Origin: a virus
DNA: 64,000 bases
Strand: one strand, 5' to 3'
IMG/VR virus record: IMGVR_UViG_3300031963_000050
Location: 1-64,000 of that record
Shown here: one piece after another, positions 39,230 through 48,801 of the stretch
Position numbering within the stretch: position 1 is the stretch's first letter
Layout of the letters: every line of letters starts with the position of its first letter
Notes under the pieces: model-generated
What the model was told of the DNA's origin: nothing
Seen by the model: the letters and a program-made list of their open reading frames with translations, nothing else
Database searches by the model: none
Made by a program: the position numbers and the translations under genes

Positions 39230-40787
39230 GATTAGAGTATTTAGATTCATACTCCTGGAACAATTTAATACCTAGGTACCAAAGAAACTTATCAAAGGGA
39301 CTAGTGTGTAGTGGAGACATGTTCCAAAAGATTACAGGAATCAATAGTTCTACCTTCTTCCACTCTAGTTCTTTCTCGTCTACGAACTTTTTCAATATGT
39401 CAAAATACTGTTCATGGTTATCTATATAAGGTATTTCCAATGTAACATTATTATCAACAATGTCAATCTTGAAGTTGTTCTCTTTGATCTTACTATAGTT
39501 AATAATGAATCCACCAGCTAACTTAGCCAAATCATAGTAAATGTCACCGGTTACTGTGTTACCCGCAAAGTCAGGACGCCAGTCAATTAATCTATAGTCT
39601 TCACCTAAAATAATATTATCAAACTGTAAGTCGCCGTGAACATACGAAGCTTGAACTGTCTCTGACAAATAAGAATAGTCTATGTTGTTTAGATAGTATG
39701 TATAATCTTTTACATCAATACCATTTACGCTTGTGACATTTTCTTGTTCAACATACTTACTAAGATACTTGTCAATTCTATGGATAGTCTTATTCTTGTA
39801 GAAATCAATGCAGTTATCTTTTATATCTGTGTTCGTATACTGCCAAACATTAGTATCCAGCCATGTTAGTAAACTACTAAAGTGTTCAACGTTGTTGTGC
39901 TGGTACAATGTTTTCCCAGGATATAAGTCGTATGCTAAAAAGTTGCCAACTATTTTACAGTTGTTTGGATATATCTCAGTATGATTTACTGTACGCTTAT
40001 ACTTGTTTTCAGTAACAGACTTATCTACCCACCACTTGACAACCTTAGATTCAGTGACATAAGTGATTTCATCTTCTTTACTAAAGTCAAACTTTTGACT
40101 AGCATTTACTGCGTCGGTATAGCTTTCAATGTTACCGAAGTCAATCCAGCTAGCTAGATCAATCGTAGATTCACCACTGGCTATTGCAAAAATAACTTCA
40201 TTGCTTGCTAGCTCACGTAGCCGTGAATTAAAGCTTGTATAATCACCAAGATACATGACGCCGGTAAAGGCTGCGTAATCAGTTGAGCATTGTTCTTTAA
40301 ACAACATGTCAGTGATAACCATGTCGTCGGTCTTGAACATCGTATAAAGATTGGTTAATTCTTCATCTACCTGCTTAGTGAAATAATAGTTTTTACTGGT
40401 GTCATTGATCAACGATACTAGATCAATATTAAAATATGTGTCGCAGGGTATATACCAAAACGGTTTATTTAATAAATGCAAGCATCTTTTTAAAGTATAG
40501 GCAGTGCCACTAATACTAGAAGTATAGTCGTCAATCTCAACAAACGTTATATTTCTGTCATCATGTGCAATATTACAATAGTCTTTAACCTGTTGACTCA
40601 AGTGTCCAACAGGAATAATAAAGTCTGTATTATCAGGAAACTGATCTATGATATGTGACAATACCGGCTTGTTCTTGTAGGGCAATAGGGCTTTGTTTAG
40701 GTTCTTAGTAAGATTGCCCATTCTAGAGCCTAATCCAGCAGTAGGTATAACTACTGTATTACTGGTGCTCATACTGTATTCTGCCAT
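39213..40787 (-). CDS. bifunctional nucleotidyltransferase/APH-type kinase
   Basis: A 524-residue fusion. Residues about 10-240 form a sugar- or choline-phosphate nucleotidylyltransferase (IPTAGLGSRMGNLTKNLNKA with the usual G-x-G-x-R-M and Lys; IPCDTYFNID with the metal-binding Asp). Residues about 270-510 form an aminoglycoside/choline-kinase-like domain with the Brenner motif YVHGDLQFDNIIL and the metal Asp in LIDWRPDF. A fused kinase and cytidylyl- or uridylyltransferase would phosphorylate and then activate a small molecule, as the separate LicA/LicC pair does for choline. The start may also be ATG 40772. Confidence 0.82.
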   Translation of the reverse strand: MAEYSMSTSNTVVIPTAGLGSRMGNLTKNLNKALLPYKNKPVLSHIIDQFPDNTDFIIPVGHLSQQVKDYCNIAHDDRNITFVEIDDYTSSISGTAYTLKRCLHLLNKPFWYIPCDTYFNIDLVSLINDTSKNYYFTKQVDEELTNLYTMFKTDDMVITDMLFKEQCSTDYAAFTGVMYLGDYTSFNSRLRELASNEVIFAIASGESTIDLASWIDFGNIESYTDAVNASQKFDFSKEDEITYVTESKVVKWWVDKSVTENKYKRTVNHTEIYPNNCKIVGNFLAYDLYPGKTLYQHNNVEHFSSLLTWLDTNVWQYTNTDIKDNCIDFYKNKTIHRIDKYLSKYVEQENVTSVNGIDVKDYTYYLNNIDYSYLSETVQASYVHGDLQFDNIILGEDYRLIDWRPDFAGNTVTGDIYYDLAKLAGGFIINYSKIKENNFKIDIVDNNVTLEIPYIDNHEQYFDILKKFVDEKELEWKKVELLIPVIFWNMSPLHTSPFDKFLWYLGIKLFQEYESKYSNHEAVL

Positions 40788-41208
40788 GCGTTCTGTTCTG
40801 ATCGTCCTGAAGTCTTATAACGTCATCAAGCTCTGGAGTACTTGCTTCAATGAATTCAAGGTCTGTAGTGGCAACTACACGATGGACATACCCAGGTTGA
40901 ACATCAAAGGTGACGCCTGGTTCAAGTTGTACAATATCAAATGTTGATTCGTATTCTTCCACTTCTGCTGGTGTCATTGAATTATTCAAGAAGTGTTCTA
41001 CGTCAAACTTGTCTTTGCTGATATACAACAAGCCTGTGCCTGAGAGTACATAGTTAGTTTCAAACTTTTGTTGGTGCACCTGCAAGCTCGTTCTGTTACC
41101 AGCTTTAAAAAGAATACGCTTTAATGCATATGGAGTTCTAACACCGTCAGCTATCCATGTTTCTTGGCCCCAGTGCTTAGTTACAATTTTAGGTTCGTTC
41201 ATAGTCAT
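40759..41208 (-). CDS. cupin, mannose-6-phosphate isomerase type
   Basis: A 149-residue single-domain cupin. WGQETWIAD, then HQQKFETNYVLSGTG (first cupin motif with His and Glu), and VQPGYVHRVVATTD (second motif with P-G-x-x-H) correspond to the C-terminal cupin half of GMP/PMI enzymes. It may isomerise or epimerise a sugar phosphate. The track frame starting at TTG 41214 is unlikely; ATG 41208 or 41202 fits. It overlaps both neighbours. Confidence 0.75.
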   Translation of the reverse strand: MTMNEPKIVTKHWGQETWIADGVRTPYALKRILFKAGNRTSLQVHQQKFETNYVLSGTGLLYISKDKFDVEHFLNNSMTPAEVEEYESTFDIVQLEPGVTFDVQPGYVHRVVATTDLEFIEASTPELDDVIRLQDDQNRTHGRIQYEHQ

Positions 41209-42094
41209 ATCCAATATTTAGTAGCTTATGTTCTTGTATATACCGAAATAGTTGAGTGGCCCATAAATTATGGCCATCTTCATTTGGGTGCCATCCAGTA
41301 TATCCTTGTGGCCCAAGCGTATTATCCACAAATGTCTTAAATGAATTATTCACGTTGTCTTTATTATAGTATCTGGTACTATCTATATTTTGCCACACTG
41401 TATTGTAATTTATACGATGGACTTCACGAGTACTATTATCTGAAATAGGGATGTTTCCCAATGACAACGAGTTAAGTTGTTCTTCAATATTGATATCTTG
41501 CCATGTACCAATGTCCGCGTTTTTTTGTCTATAGAAAGCATTAAAGCTTAAAAACTTAATTCCATGCGCTACACAAAAGTTTTGGAAGTTCAACACGGTA
41601 GTGACATACCTAACAATATATTCTTCTGGATTCCAAAAGTTCAATGCATATGTCCTAGTAAGCTCCGTTAATGGACGCTCATTATATTTTGGCGTGTGGG
41701 GGTTAAGCTTAAACTTATAGCTTTGAGTGTTGTCATCACTCTTGTACCAAAAGTCTCTGCGTTCTGGACTTGTCCAACCGATAACGATAAACAGTTGTTC
41801 GGGCTTTACGCCCTGACTCAGTAAATGCAGGACATACTCTTGCGTCCTAGACAGTATGCTAGTGTTGTCATCGCCCGGCTCAGATATGTTCATCACCTTG
41901 CATTTTAATAACTCTGCTAGCTTAGTTGACCATACTCTAGAGAGTCTATAACTATCATTTTCAGGAAGATAGTCTATCTCAGTCAAATGAGTGATCTTTG
42001 GATATTTTTCCAGCAGGATAGGATCCACTATTTCACATCCATAGGTCCAGCTATCGCCGTTCGCTATCAAGATCAACTCATCAGTTGTATCCAT
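41189..42094 (-). CDS. SGNH-hydrolase-like protein (1)
   Basis: A 301-residue protein with the SGNH signature: NGDSWTYG near residues 12-19 with the nucleophile Ser, a Gly in block II (EPGDDNTSI), Asn in the IGWTSPER strand region, and HPNEDGH near the C-terminus (block V, Asp/His). SGNH enzymes hydrolyse or transfer acyl groups on sugars. With two similar genes upstream it may acetylate or deacetylate glycans. It has no signal peptide, so it should act in the cytoplasm. Confidence 0.65.
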   Translation of the reverse strand: MDTTDELILIANGDSWTYGCEIVDPILLEKYPKITHLTEIDYLPENDSYRLSRVWSTKLAELLKCKVMNISEPGDDNTSILSRTQEYVLHLLSQGVKPEQLFIVIGWTSPERRDFWYKSDDNTQSYKFKLNPHTPKYNERPLTELTRTYALNFWNPEEYIVRYVTTVLNFQNFCVAHGIKFLSFNAFYRQKNADIGTWQDINIEEQLNSLSLGNIPISDNSTREVHRINYNTVWQNIDSTRYYNKDNVNNSFKTFVDNTLGPQGYTGWHPNEDGHNLWATQLFRYIQEHKLLNIGYDYERT

Positions 42095-42878
42095 TTTCTA
42101 GCATTCTTTCAATTATCATTTTTGCAGTAATTTCATGTGCTGGATAATCTGCGTGATGACTACCTATAGTGTCGGGATATAACATTGTCAATTGTCCCCA
42201 ATTGTGGTAAATCAAATCCTTCTTAGGTATTAAGGTATCAAACTTGCGATCACTTGAAAGAACCAAACAGTTTATACCACTGTTTGTAATCTTAGTGTAG
42301 GCACTCAGTATCAGTCCCCTATCGTAATCAGGTTTGATAGAATTGTTAGACCAAACAGTCAAGTAATGTTCCATCAACATTTTTAATTTTTCAGGAGATT
42401 GTGAATGCAATCTCTGATAATAGCCAGCCGGATTCTTCTTATCTAATAAACTTAGATAATCTGGAATTGCACCAACTTGTTCAGTCAATAGTTTTGGATT
42501 ATACCCAACCTTATCCTTAAAATAAAAATCCAATGGACCATCATGATGTGGTTGAGGATGATGATGAGGCGGGTATAAGTGATAGTTCAAATGAGAAAGA
42601 TCAAGAGTTACATGATCTTCAAATTCATCTTCTAGCCACTCAATTCTATCATAACTTGTTACGCATATAATGACACAGTTTGGTTTGGGCGTCATTTCAC
42701 TAGCATACATGCCTTGAAGAAACACTGCATAGTTTGAGGCACTACCTCTAGCCAGCATTACTAATTCATGCCCCAATTCATCTGCGACGAGCTGGCCATA
42801 TCGCTGCTTTTCCATATCAACAAGGCCGATGCCGACGTTAAAGCTATCTCCGCATACTACAATTTTTTTCTTATCCAT
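42081..42878 (-). CDS. SGNH-hydrolase-like protein (2)
   Basis: A 265-residue protein with CGDSFNVGIG at residues 8-17 (nucleophile Ser in GDS), LARGSASNYA (block II-like), VIICVTSYDRIEW, and a C-terminal HADYPAHE in the block V region (D-x-x-x-H). A His/Pro-rich loop near 105-115 (YPPHHHPQPHHDG) is unusual and may bind metal. It overlaps both neighbours. Confidence 0.6.
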   Translation of the reverse strand: MDKKKIVVCGDSFNVGIGLVDMEKQRYGQLVADELGHELVMLARGSASNYAVFLQGMYASEMTPKPNCVIICVTSYDRIEWLEDEFEDHVTLDLSHLNYHLYPPHHHPQPHHDGPLDFYFKDKVGYNPKLLTEQVGAIPDYLSLLDKKNPAGYYQRLHSQSPEKLKMLMEHYLTVWSNNSIKPDYDRGLILSAYTKITNSGINCLVLSSDRKFDTLIPKKDLIYHNWGQLTMLYPDTIGSHHADYPAHEITAKMIIERMLENGYN

Positions 42879-43665
42879 AAATATTAGTAAACTCCTGATA
42901 TAGATGTTCGCCCCATCTTCTGTGTCCTTCTATCATAGTGTGGCAATCGGTAGCCATTGGGATTTGATTAATATTGCAAAAAATACTCATTACATTTAAT
43001 GATTCATCTGAATCTCGGGTATTCAAAATGCAGGGCTTTTGTACTGCTGCAATTTCTTGAGCAAATCTTTCTGATATATCAAAACTATCATGATTTGGCA
43101 TCCATGCAGTTCTCCATGGCAAGCTGCTAAAGAACAAATACCTTATGCCCAAGTTTTCTAGTAGATTGCTCATAAGATACATTTCTTGCAGAAACTTAAC
43201 ATAGTTATTATGATTTGAGTACACATTTAAGATATAGTCTTTTTGCCACTCATCAATGATTCGCAAATAGTCCTTACTAAAGTCTGGTCTGAAGGGTACA
43301 CCGTGTGAACTAACCGGCTGTGTAGCATTAAACATGCACCATCCTTCTTTTTCGTCTTCACGTAAATATACTTCATTTCTGTCAACCGTAGTCCAGCCCA
43401 ACATTACTACCAATGAACTATATTTTTCCTTTGGATAGTTCCGTAAGAAATCGCACGTGGTTCTAACCATACGTGCATTGCTGCCGGCGCCCTGAGCTTC
43501 GTTGATATGTTCAACGCCCAATTTTTCTGCGACTACACTAGGCCATGCGTTTGGTACGAGATGACTCCATCTCTCAACAGGTTCCAAATCGGATAAACTT
43601 GGGTCATCTTGAATGCCGTTGCCGGCTGTCCAGCTACATCCATTTGCGTATAGGAAATCAATCAT
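42871..43665 (-). CDS. SGNH-hydrolase-like protein (3)
   Basis: A 264-residue protein. NGCSWTAGNG at residues 8-17 is in the GDSxTxG position with Cys in place of Asp; AQGAGSNARM follows as block II, VVMLGWTTVDRNE as block III and DCHTMIEGHRRWGEHLY as a block V-like end. The GWT-xxxR strand is shared with the first member (IGWTSPERRD), showing common origin by duplication. Substrate unknown. Confidence 0.6.
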   Translation of the reverse strand: MIDFLYANGCSWTAGNGIQDDPSLSDLEPVERWSHLVPNAWPSVVAEKLGVEHINEAQGAGSNARMVRTTCDFLRNYPKEKYSSLVVMLGWTTVDRNEVYLREDEKEGWCMFNATQPVSSHGVPFRPDFSKDYLRIIDEWQKDYILNVYSNHNNYVKFLQEMYLMSNLLENLGIRYLFFSSLPWRTAWMPNHDSFDISERFAQEIAAVQKPCILNTRDSDESLNVMSIFCNINQIPMATDCHTMIEGHRRWGEHLYQEFTNIYG

Positions 43666-44483
43666 TTCACTGTCCTATATAAGTTATTTTTATCGTTGTA
43701 ACGAAACACTCCTTGTATTTCTTCGGCAGGTACAGAACTGTAATGTATAAGATCGTTCATATAGCATTCACGGAAATTTGTCATAGGGTCAAGCATGTAC
43801 GATTCATATCTGTATATAGTATAGCAAATCTGATCAATGCCCGCAATCGGTAAATGAGATATTCCATTATTTCGTATGAACTCAACCACTGCTGTATTAA
43901 AGTTATCTGGTGGCATCCTAGGTTCCGCTACTAATCTAATCATTGTATCAGCGACCTGGCTATTTGTGATCCAAAATACATCATCTAACCTATGAGCTAT
44001 ATGCGGATCACTGTAAATAACCGGTTTAGATATATCTATTCTAGCTAATGCTTTTCGCAGACTCTTGTAATCGGGAAATATAACGTCTGGGCGAATCTTT
44101 ATTACTACATCATACGTAAAATTGTTTTCCAGTTCATGTTGTCTTTTAAGCTCAAAGCTTCTAGACAGCGTATGCCACACTATAGGAAACTGTTTATTAG
44201 TAACGCTATTCATAAACTCTGAATAACTATCTACCTTAAACTTTATTGGATTGTATGCTTCAATGAATTTTTGTAGTTTTTCTTGACGTAACGGTTCGTC
44301 AAGTCGCTGAATAAATGGAATATCGTTCCAGTGCGTTCTAGCAAAAGGCTTATTAGTTTCGTAATCCCATGTGTGTAGGAAAAAATCGCAGTTTGGTAGC
44401 ATGTCTCCTAAGAAACGTTTTATGTTATCAACACATAACACTCCTGTTCTTATAACCCCACTAAAGCATACTGCAATTCTCAT
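43662..44483 (-). CDS. glycosyltransferase-like paralogue (1)
   Basis: A 273-residue member of a three-gene tandem family. Family landmarks: IAVCFSGVIRTG at the N-terminus, FFLHTWDYET, a YNPIKFKVD segment, a Ser-x-x-LKRQHELENNFTYDVVIKIR block, and D-rich VIFPDYKSL following it. The layout (phosphate-site-like 'SG.xRT', then an acidic YDVV-h-x-R-x-D motif) resembles GT-A-like enzymes annotated near surface polysaccharide genes. No confirmed catalytic assignment. ATGA overlap with the next copy. Confidence 0.6.
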   Translation of the reverse strand: MRIAVCFSGVIRTGVLCVDNIKRFLGDMLPNCDFFLHTWDYETNKPFARTHWNDIPFIQRLDEPLRQEKLQKFIEAYNPIKFKVDSYSEFMNSVTNKQFPIVWHTLSRSFELKRQHELENNFTYDVVIKIRPDVIFPDYKSLRKALARIDISKPVIYSDPHIAHRLDDVFWITNSQVADTMIRLVAEPRMPPDNFNTAVVEFIRNNGISHLPIAGIDQICYTIYRYESYMLDPMTNFRECYMNDLIHYSSVPAEEIQGVFRYNDKNNLYRTVK

Positions 44484-45349
44484 CGGAACAACCCTCTTTC
44501 AACATCTAAAATTGCTTCCGCATCTTGAGGCAATCTATATAGTTCGTCTGCTGCTTTTTTTCTAAACACAGCAGTATTAAACAAGAGGGGAGTTTCTTTT
44601 ACCCTTATGTTTTTCATTGCTAACCATTTATACAAACTAACATTATACCCGCAGATTTTTACATAAGGGTCGTTCCAGTGTGTATCTAATAGTTCCCAAA
44701 ACTTTCCCGTACTATAGTATCTGTAAAAATCACATACAGTATTCATCACTCTACTTGATCCAAAGAATAATACGTCATTAAAGTGGTTTTGCCAATATTC
44801 CATTGGAAAGGTGTTGATGGCACCATGTATTACAGTTGGCTCTATATTATTAGGTATATAACTGTCAAACGTTGTACCGGGCATATAGTATGTGTCATGT
44901 CTTGCTCTAACTACTAAATCAAAACGCATATCGTTTTCTATTTCGTACATTGTTTTAAGCCAGTTAGCTTTCATGATACTGTAGCTCATATGCACATACA
45001 CTGTAGGCTTGACTAAGTTTGCTGCTCGTTTGAGACCATATGTACATTCATCAAAACTTATAACGCTTGGTTCAGGTGTGTCGTTGACTACCGATTTATT
45101 ATCCACTACTAGTTTTTGATAATTAATTTTGTTTCGCATTTTGAGATTTAGCACTGTATTATCGTAGCGTTCGTATCTTTCCACACCATAGTATTCATGC
45201 TCTTTTCTATAGTCGCTTTCAGTCCAGGTATGTCCAAAAAACTTTACTTCGTGAACATCGCTTTTGTAGAATTCTAGTATGTTGGTTGCACAATGCTCCC
45301 AAGTGCGCGCCTCGCCGCTCAAACAGACTGCTATCTTATACGACTTCAT
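44480..45349 (-). CDS. glycosyltransferase-like paralogue (2)
   Basis: A 289-residue copy: IAVCLSGEARTWEHC at the start, KFFGHTWTES, YSIMKANWLKTMYEIENDMR with FDLVVRARHDTYYMP (the D-bearing motif). The blocks keep the order of the neighbouring copies while the linkers differ. It overlaps the third copy by 14 bp. Confidence 0.6.
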   Translation of the reverse strand: MKSYKIAVCLSGEARTWEHCATNILEFYKSDVHEVKFFGHTWTESDYRKEHEYYGVERYERYDNTVLNLKMRNKINYQKLVVDNKSVVNDTPEPSVISFDECTYGLKRAANLVKPTVYVHMSYSIMKANWLKTMYEIENDMRFDLVVRARHDTYYMPGTTFDSYIPNNIEPTVIHGAINTFPMEYWQNHFNDVLFFGSSRVMNTVCDFYRYYSTGKFWELLDTHWNDPYVKICGYNVSLYKWLAMKNIRVKETPLLFNTAVFRKKAADELYRLPQDAEAILDVERGLFR

Positions 45350-46115
45350 AGTGTGCTAACCTTCCTCTTATGTCAAGATATTCTTGATTTCGTAATATCT
45401 TTATGTTTTGCGGGCAACTGACATTTTTTATTCCACTAGCACACAAAAAGGGATATAACCCAACCTCAGGTGGAGGACATAATATGTGTGCGGGTGCAAC
45501 GTGTCTAGCATCAATGAAGTTTAATCCATAGATGAACTCTGCCGCTTGGTCGTATGTAAAACTATCAGCAAAATAAAATGTATCACCTATCATAAAGGCT
45601 TCAACGTTATCCATGTAGCCGTTGCTTTTGCTGTAGAACTCGTTAGGACGAATTGTAGCGGGCATGTTTAAGTTTTCCATAAAATATAGATCAGTTCTCA
45701 TTCTAAACACAACATCGTATTCAAAATTGTTTTCAAGTTCGTATTGTCTTTTTAGATTGGCAGCATAGTATAAGCTATGATACTGACTTCTACACCACCA
45801 ACCTAATGGATATTTCACATAATCAGACAGTATACTAGGATCTTTGTCACGTTCAACCGGATTAACATTTCTACTATCAAACTTATATTTCTTAGGTTGA
45901 TACGTATCTAGTATTTCTTGTTTTTCTTCTTCTGAAATAGGAACATCCTCAAGTTTAGATACTCCTGACTGTACTACTATTCCCGGCAATGTGTTATAAT
46001 CCCATAAATGGAAGAAAATATCTTTTTCTACACCGGGCAATAAGTGTTCAACCCATGTATAATATGAGTTTTTCCATGTTCTTGGCTGACCACTTATGCA
46101 TAGTGCTACACGCAT
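45336..46115 (-). CDS. glycosyltransferase-like paralogue (3)
   Basis: A 259-residue copy: MRVALCISGQPRTWKN at the start, IFFHLWDYNT, YQPKKYKFDS, YYAANLKRQYELENNFEYDV with VFRMRTDLYFME. It is closest to copy 1 over the LKRQ-ELENNF-YDVV block. ATG 46115 shares a base with the radical SAM stop; an upstream GTG at 46130 lies inside that gene. Confidence 0.62.
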   Translation of the reverse strand: MRVALCISGQPRTWKNSYYTWVEHLLPGVEKDIFFHLWDYNTLPGIVVQSGVSKLEDVPISEEEKQEILDTYQPKKYKFDSRNVNPVERDKDPSILSDYVKYPLGWWCRSQYHSLYYAANLKRQYELENNFEYDVVFRMRTDLYFMENLNMPATIRPNEFYSKSNGYMDNVEAFMIGDTFYFADSFTYDQAAEFIYGLNFIDARHVAPAHILCPPPEVGLYPFLCASGIKNVSCPQNIKILRNQEYLDIRGRLAHYEVV

Positions 46116-47512
46116 TACATATTCTTCCACTTATAGTAAACTTCCCCGTACTCAGGGAATGTCGCTAAGAAGTTCGTGCCTCGGCGCTTGTCATGCTCAT
46201 CAACAAACTTTACAAAGTTTCTGCGATTATTTTCGGTGACTTCCGTTACAACATTGTCTTTAGCGATATTGTAGATTCTTTTCAATTTGTCAGCCTCATG
46301 TTCAAAGAACCCACGGTTAGCACTACCATACCAGTTCTTGTATTCAAGATTTTGGTACATGAATGTAACCTGATCATAGATCATTTGTAGCTGCTCTGGT
46401 TCCATAATGAATATTGCCTGATGATTGGGGAATCTTAGATATGGAATGTCAAGTAACATCGGGGTTCTGTGATCGTCCCAACGATGATACTCTAACTTAA
46501 TATCTAGCACATCTTTCAAGAATGGAATATATGAAGTCATACTTAGGAAGTTGTAGGTGCTCATAATGGTGAACTGAATACCCGGAACTTCTTTGTAAGT
46601 TTTATGAATGTTGCCTAACCATTTATCATAATTCATTCCAAATCTGATATACTCACTCTGTCTACCATGAGCTTCGGCACTTGTAAACAACTTAAAGTTC
46701 TTTAATTTATTTTCACCATGAATGATCTTGACCTTCTCTAAAAACTTGTCAAGAATATCGTCAGGTGCATTCATATTAGTATTGATACTTACTTCTAGGT
46801 TAGGATTAGGATTATCAATAATATAGTCCAATACCTTGAAAGTGTTTTTGTTTAATAGTGGTTCGCCGCCCGTAATTCTAAAGTGCTGCAAACTATTATA
46901 CATTCTTGGCCACCATTCCCAAAAAGCGTCAACGTATGGGTTTTCTTCTCTATTGGGAATCGGAATCATGTTCTGACTCTTTAGCCAATCTAGATTGTTA
47001 AAGTTATCGCTGGTAGGATAGGGACCGTGTCTTTCAATTTCTTCCATCCACTGACTGCTGATATGTGGCGCACAATAACTGCACTTGAAGTTGCACACAT
47101 TACCAAAGCTAACTTCTACGTAGCTAGGATCAACGTTGTCATCCCATGGCTTGCTAGCGATATCTTGAATAAAAGGTTTGGCCCAGTTGTCTGCACTCTT
47201 GTACACTCGGTCACTAAAGCTATCTCCCTGATCTTCTACTCTCCAGCAATAGTCACACTCAGAAGGGCGTTCACCTTCAAGCATCAATTTTCTCTGCTGC
47301 TTTTTATATTCGCTGTTATGCAATGCAGTTGGATTTCTTTTAATTTCTTCAACCGGTACGTGGTGTGTTTTGGGGTGGTGACAGCTATGCGTGTGGCCAT
47401 TCTGTAAGTGCATGGTCACTTGCTTCCACTTAGCGGCACAGAATGAACCACTAACCGAATCCAATTCGGTCTTTGTATTTTCTAAATGACGCTGGTAATC
47501 GTTAAATGACAT
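46115..47512 (-). CDS. radical SAM enzyme (twitch/SPASM-like)
   Basis: A 465-residue radical SAM protein. The 4Fe-4S/SAM motif CxxxCxxC is at C140, C144 and C147 (NVCNFKCSYC), followed by the SAM-binding ITGGEPLL. Four further Cys before the barrel (C25, C44, C86 and C89 in CDYC) may bind an auxiliary cluster. Enzymes of this type in T4-like phages are of unknown substrate; here it sits among sugar and GT-like genes, so it could modify a sugar or a peptide. ATG 47512 has AAGGAAAT upstream. Confidence 0.82.
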   Translation of the reverse strand: MSFNDYQRHLENTKTELDSVSGSFCAAKWKQVTMHLQNGHTHSCHHPKTHHVPVEEIKRNPTALHNSEYKKQQRKLMLEGERPSECDYCWRVEDQGDSFSDRVYKSADNWAKPFIQDIASKPWDDNVDPSYVEVSFGNVCNFKCSYCAPHISSQWMEEIERHGPYPTSDNFNNLDWLKSQNMIPIPNREENPYVDAFWEWWPRMYNSLQHFRITGGEPLLNKNTFKVLDYIIDNPNPNLEVSINTNMNAPDDILDKFLEKVKIIHGENKLKNFKLFTSAEAHGRQSEYIRFGMNYDKWLGNIHKTYKEVPGIQFTIMSTYNFLSMTSYIPFLKDVLDIKLEYHRWDDHRTPMLLDIPYLRFPNHQAIFIMEPEQLQMIYDQVTFMYQNLEYKNWYGSANRGFFEHEADKLKRIYNIAKDNVVTEVTENNRRNFVKFVDEHDKRRGTNFLATFPEYGEVYYKWKNM

Positions 47513-47540
47513 ATTTTATTTCCTTAGTTATGGCTGAGAC

Positions 47541-48491
47541 TTACCAGCCTTCAATCTTTCTAATAACGTCCATCTCCTTAACGAGTGGACCCATGTTATA
47601 CTTGTCTGCGTTATAGTGACGCTTAAAAAACTTGCTTTGCTCGGGGTCTAACATGCACATTGGTAGTCCAAGTTTATCAACCAACTCATCTCCCAACATC
47701 TCGGAACTTATAATAGGCTGTGCATTTTTGTGCTTTTCCCAAAGAATAGGAAAGTTATCAAACCACATTACTTCTTTGTGGTCCCAATCTGTGAGCATAG
47801 TCATATATGTACCAAGTCTTGCACCATAGATAGCCCAAACACCATTCTCTACGTCTGCGCCAACGTTATGCCAGATAGTAAGATTGTTTAGATTGCGTCC
47901 TGCAACTCTTTCTCTAAAGTCATCTATACTGGGCTTTGCACCCCGATCAAGTACCATCTTGACACCTTCACGGAATCCTGCTCTCCACGCTTGGAAGGGA
48001 GTGTAGTTAGGATACGTTGTGGAGTAGCAGTCGTGCATCGCCCAGTATAGATTATCAGAAGAATCCATGCAAAAGTCAACGGCAGTAGTGTCACTACCAT
48101 CGCTTGTTTCATGGGTCTTCATGTTGGCAACGTAGGTCTTTGTCCAAGAACTCATACCGCCGTTGCCATAACGCAAGCCATTGATAGCATTAACTGCACG
48201 CCAACGATATTGCGCTAACTTGTAATTAGGATCTAATCCTGTAAAGTCTAGTTGTAGATTGAAGAAATCCTCGTTAGGCATATTATCGCCGTCAATGAGA
48301 ATGAAGCGTTCTGTCTCACTTGCTTCGCCTGCTGCTTTGTGTGCGGCATCGCTACCCTTAACTCCATCAACTCTCTTAGCCCATGGAACCAAGTTCTTAA
48401 TCTTAATCCAAAATTCTTCTTTCTGTGGTTCATCATAGCTAAGATAGATGCAGTCTAGGTCTGCGATATCTACAATGTCATCATAATTCAT
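47541..48491 (-). CDS. GT-A-like glycosyltransferase domain protein
   Basis: A 316-residue protein: DCIYLSYDEPQ at residues 13-23, RVDGVKGSDAAHKAAGEASET near 40-60, then FILIDGDNMPNEDFF (D-x-D metal-site candidate). NAINGLRYGNGG follows, and the C-terminal part has FQAWRAGFREGV. The same blocks, including 'FxxWRxxFREV', end the giant repeat protein at 30428, so the two share a domain. The DGDN strand is consistent with a GT-A fold. Donor and acceptor unknown. Confidence 0.65.
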   Translation of the reverse strand: MNYDDIVDIADLDCIYLSYDEPQKEEFWIKIKNLVPWAKRVDGVKGSDAAHKAAGEASETERFILIDGDNMPNEDFFNLQLDFTGLDPNYKLAQYRWRAVNAINGLRYGNGGMSSWTKTYVANMKTHETSDGSDTTAVDFCMDSSDNLYWAMHDCYSTTYPNYTPFQAWRAGFREGVKMVLDRGAKPSIDDFRERVAGRNLNNLTIWHNVGADVENGVWAIYGARLGTYMTMLTDWDHKEVMWFDNFPILWEKHKNAQPIISSEMLGDELVDKLGLPMCMLDPEQSKFFKRHYNADKYNMGPLVKEMDVIRKIEGW

Positions 48492-48801
48492 AAGTTTTTA
48501 ATTTCCAATATTGTCCATCGGTCTCAGTGATAACGCTTAGGTCTTCAACCTCACAAAGAACACCCTCAGTGTCTTTACACAACTTGCTCACTACCGAGCC
48601 ATAGTGATCTCTAATGATTTTTCCGTCAACAACTTTAATGTCGGGTCTAGCCTCAGCAAATGTTGTTGCATCAATGATAATGTAATTACCTTCAAGTTTT
48701 TCACAGGTATAAGCGATAGCACATCCCCTATCGTCATAATAAAGCCTAAACTCTGGCTTGGCAACCTTATGACTTTCCCAAATAACAACTACTTCATCCA
48801 T
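48481..48801 (-). CDS. small protein of unknown function in glycan island
   Basis: A 106-residue beta-rich protein (VVVIWESHKV, FRLYYDDRG) with an acidic C-terminus. No family recognised. It overlaps the genes on both sides by 8-11 bp, indicating coupled translation with the GT-like proteins. Confidence 0.55.
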   Translation of the reverse strand: MDEVVVIWESHKVAKPEFRLYYDDRGCAIAYTCEKLEGNYIIIDATTFAEARPDIKVVDGKIIRDHYGSVVSKLCKDTEGVLCEVEDLSVITETDGQYWKLKTYEL

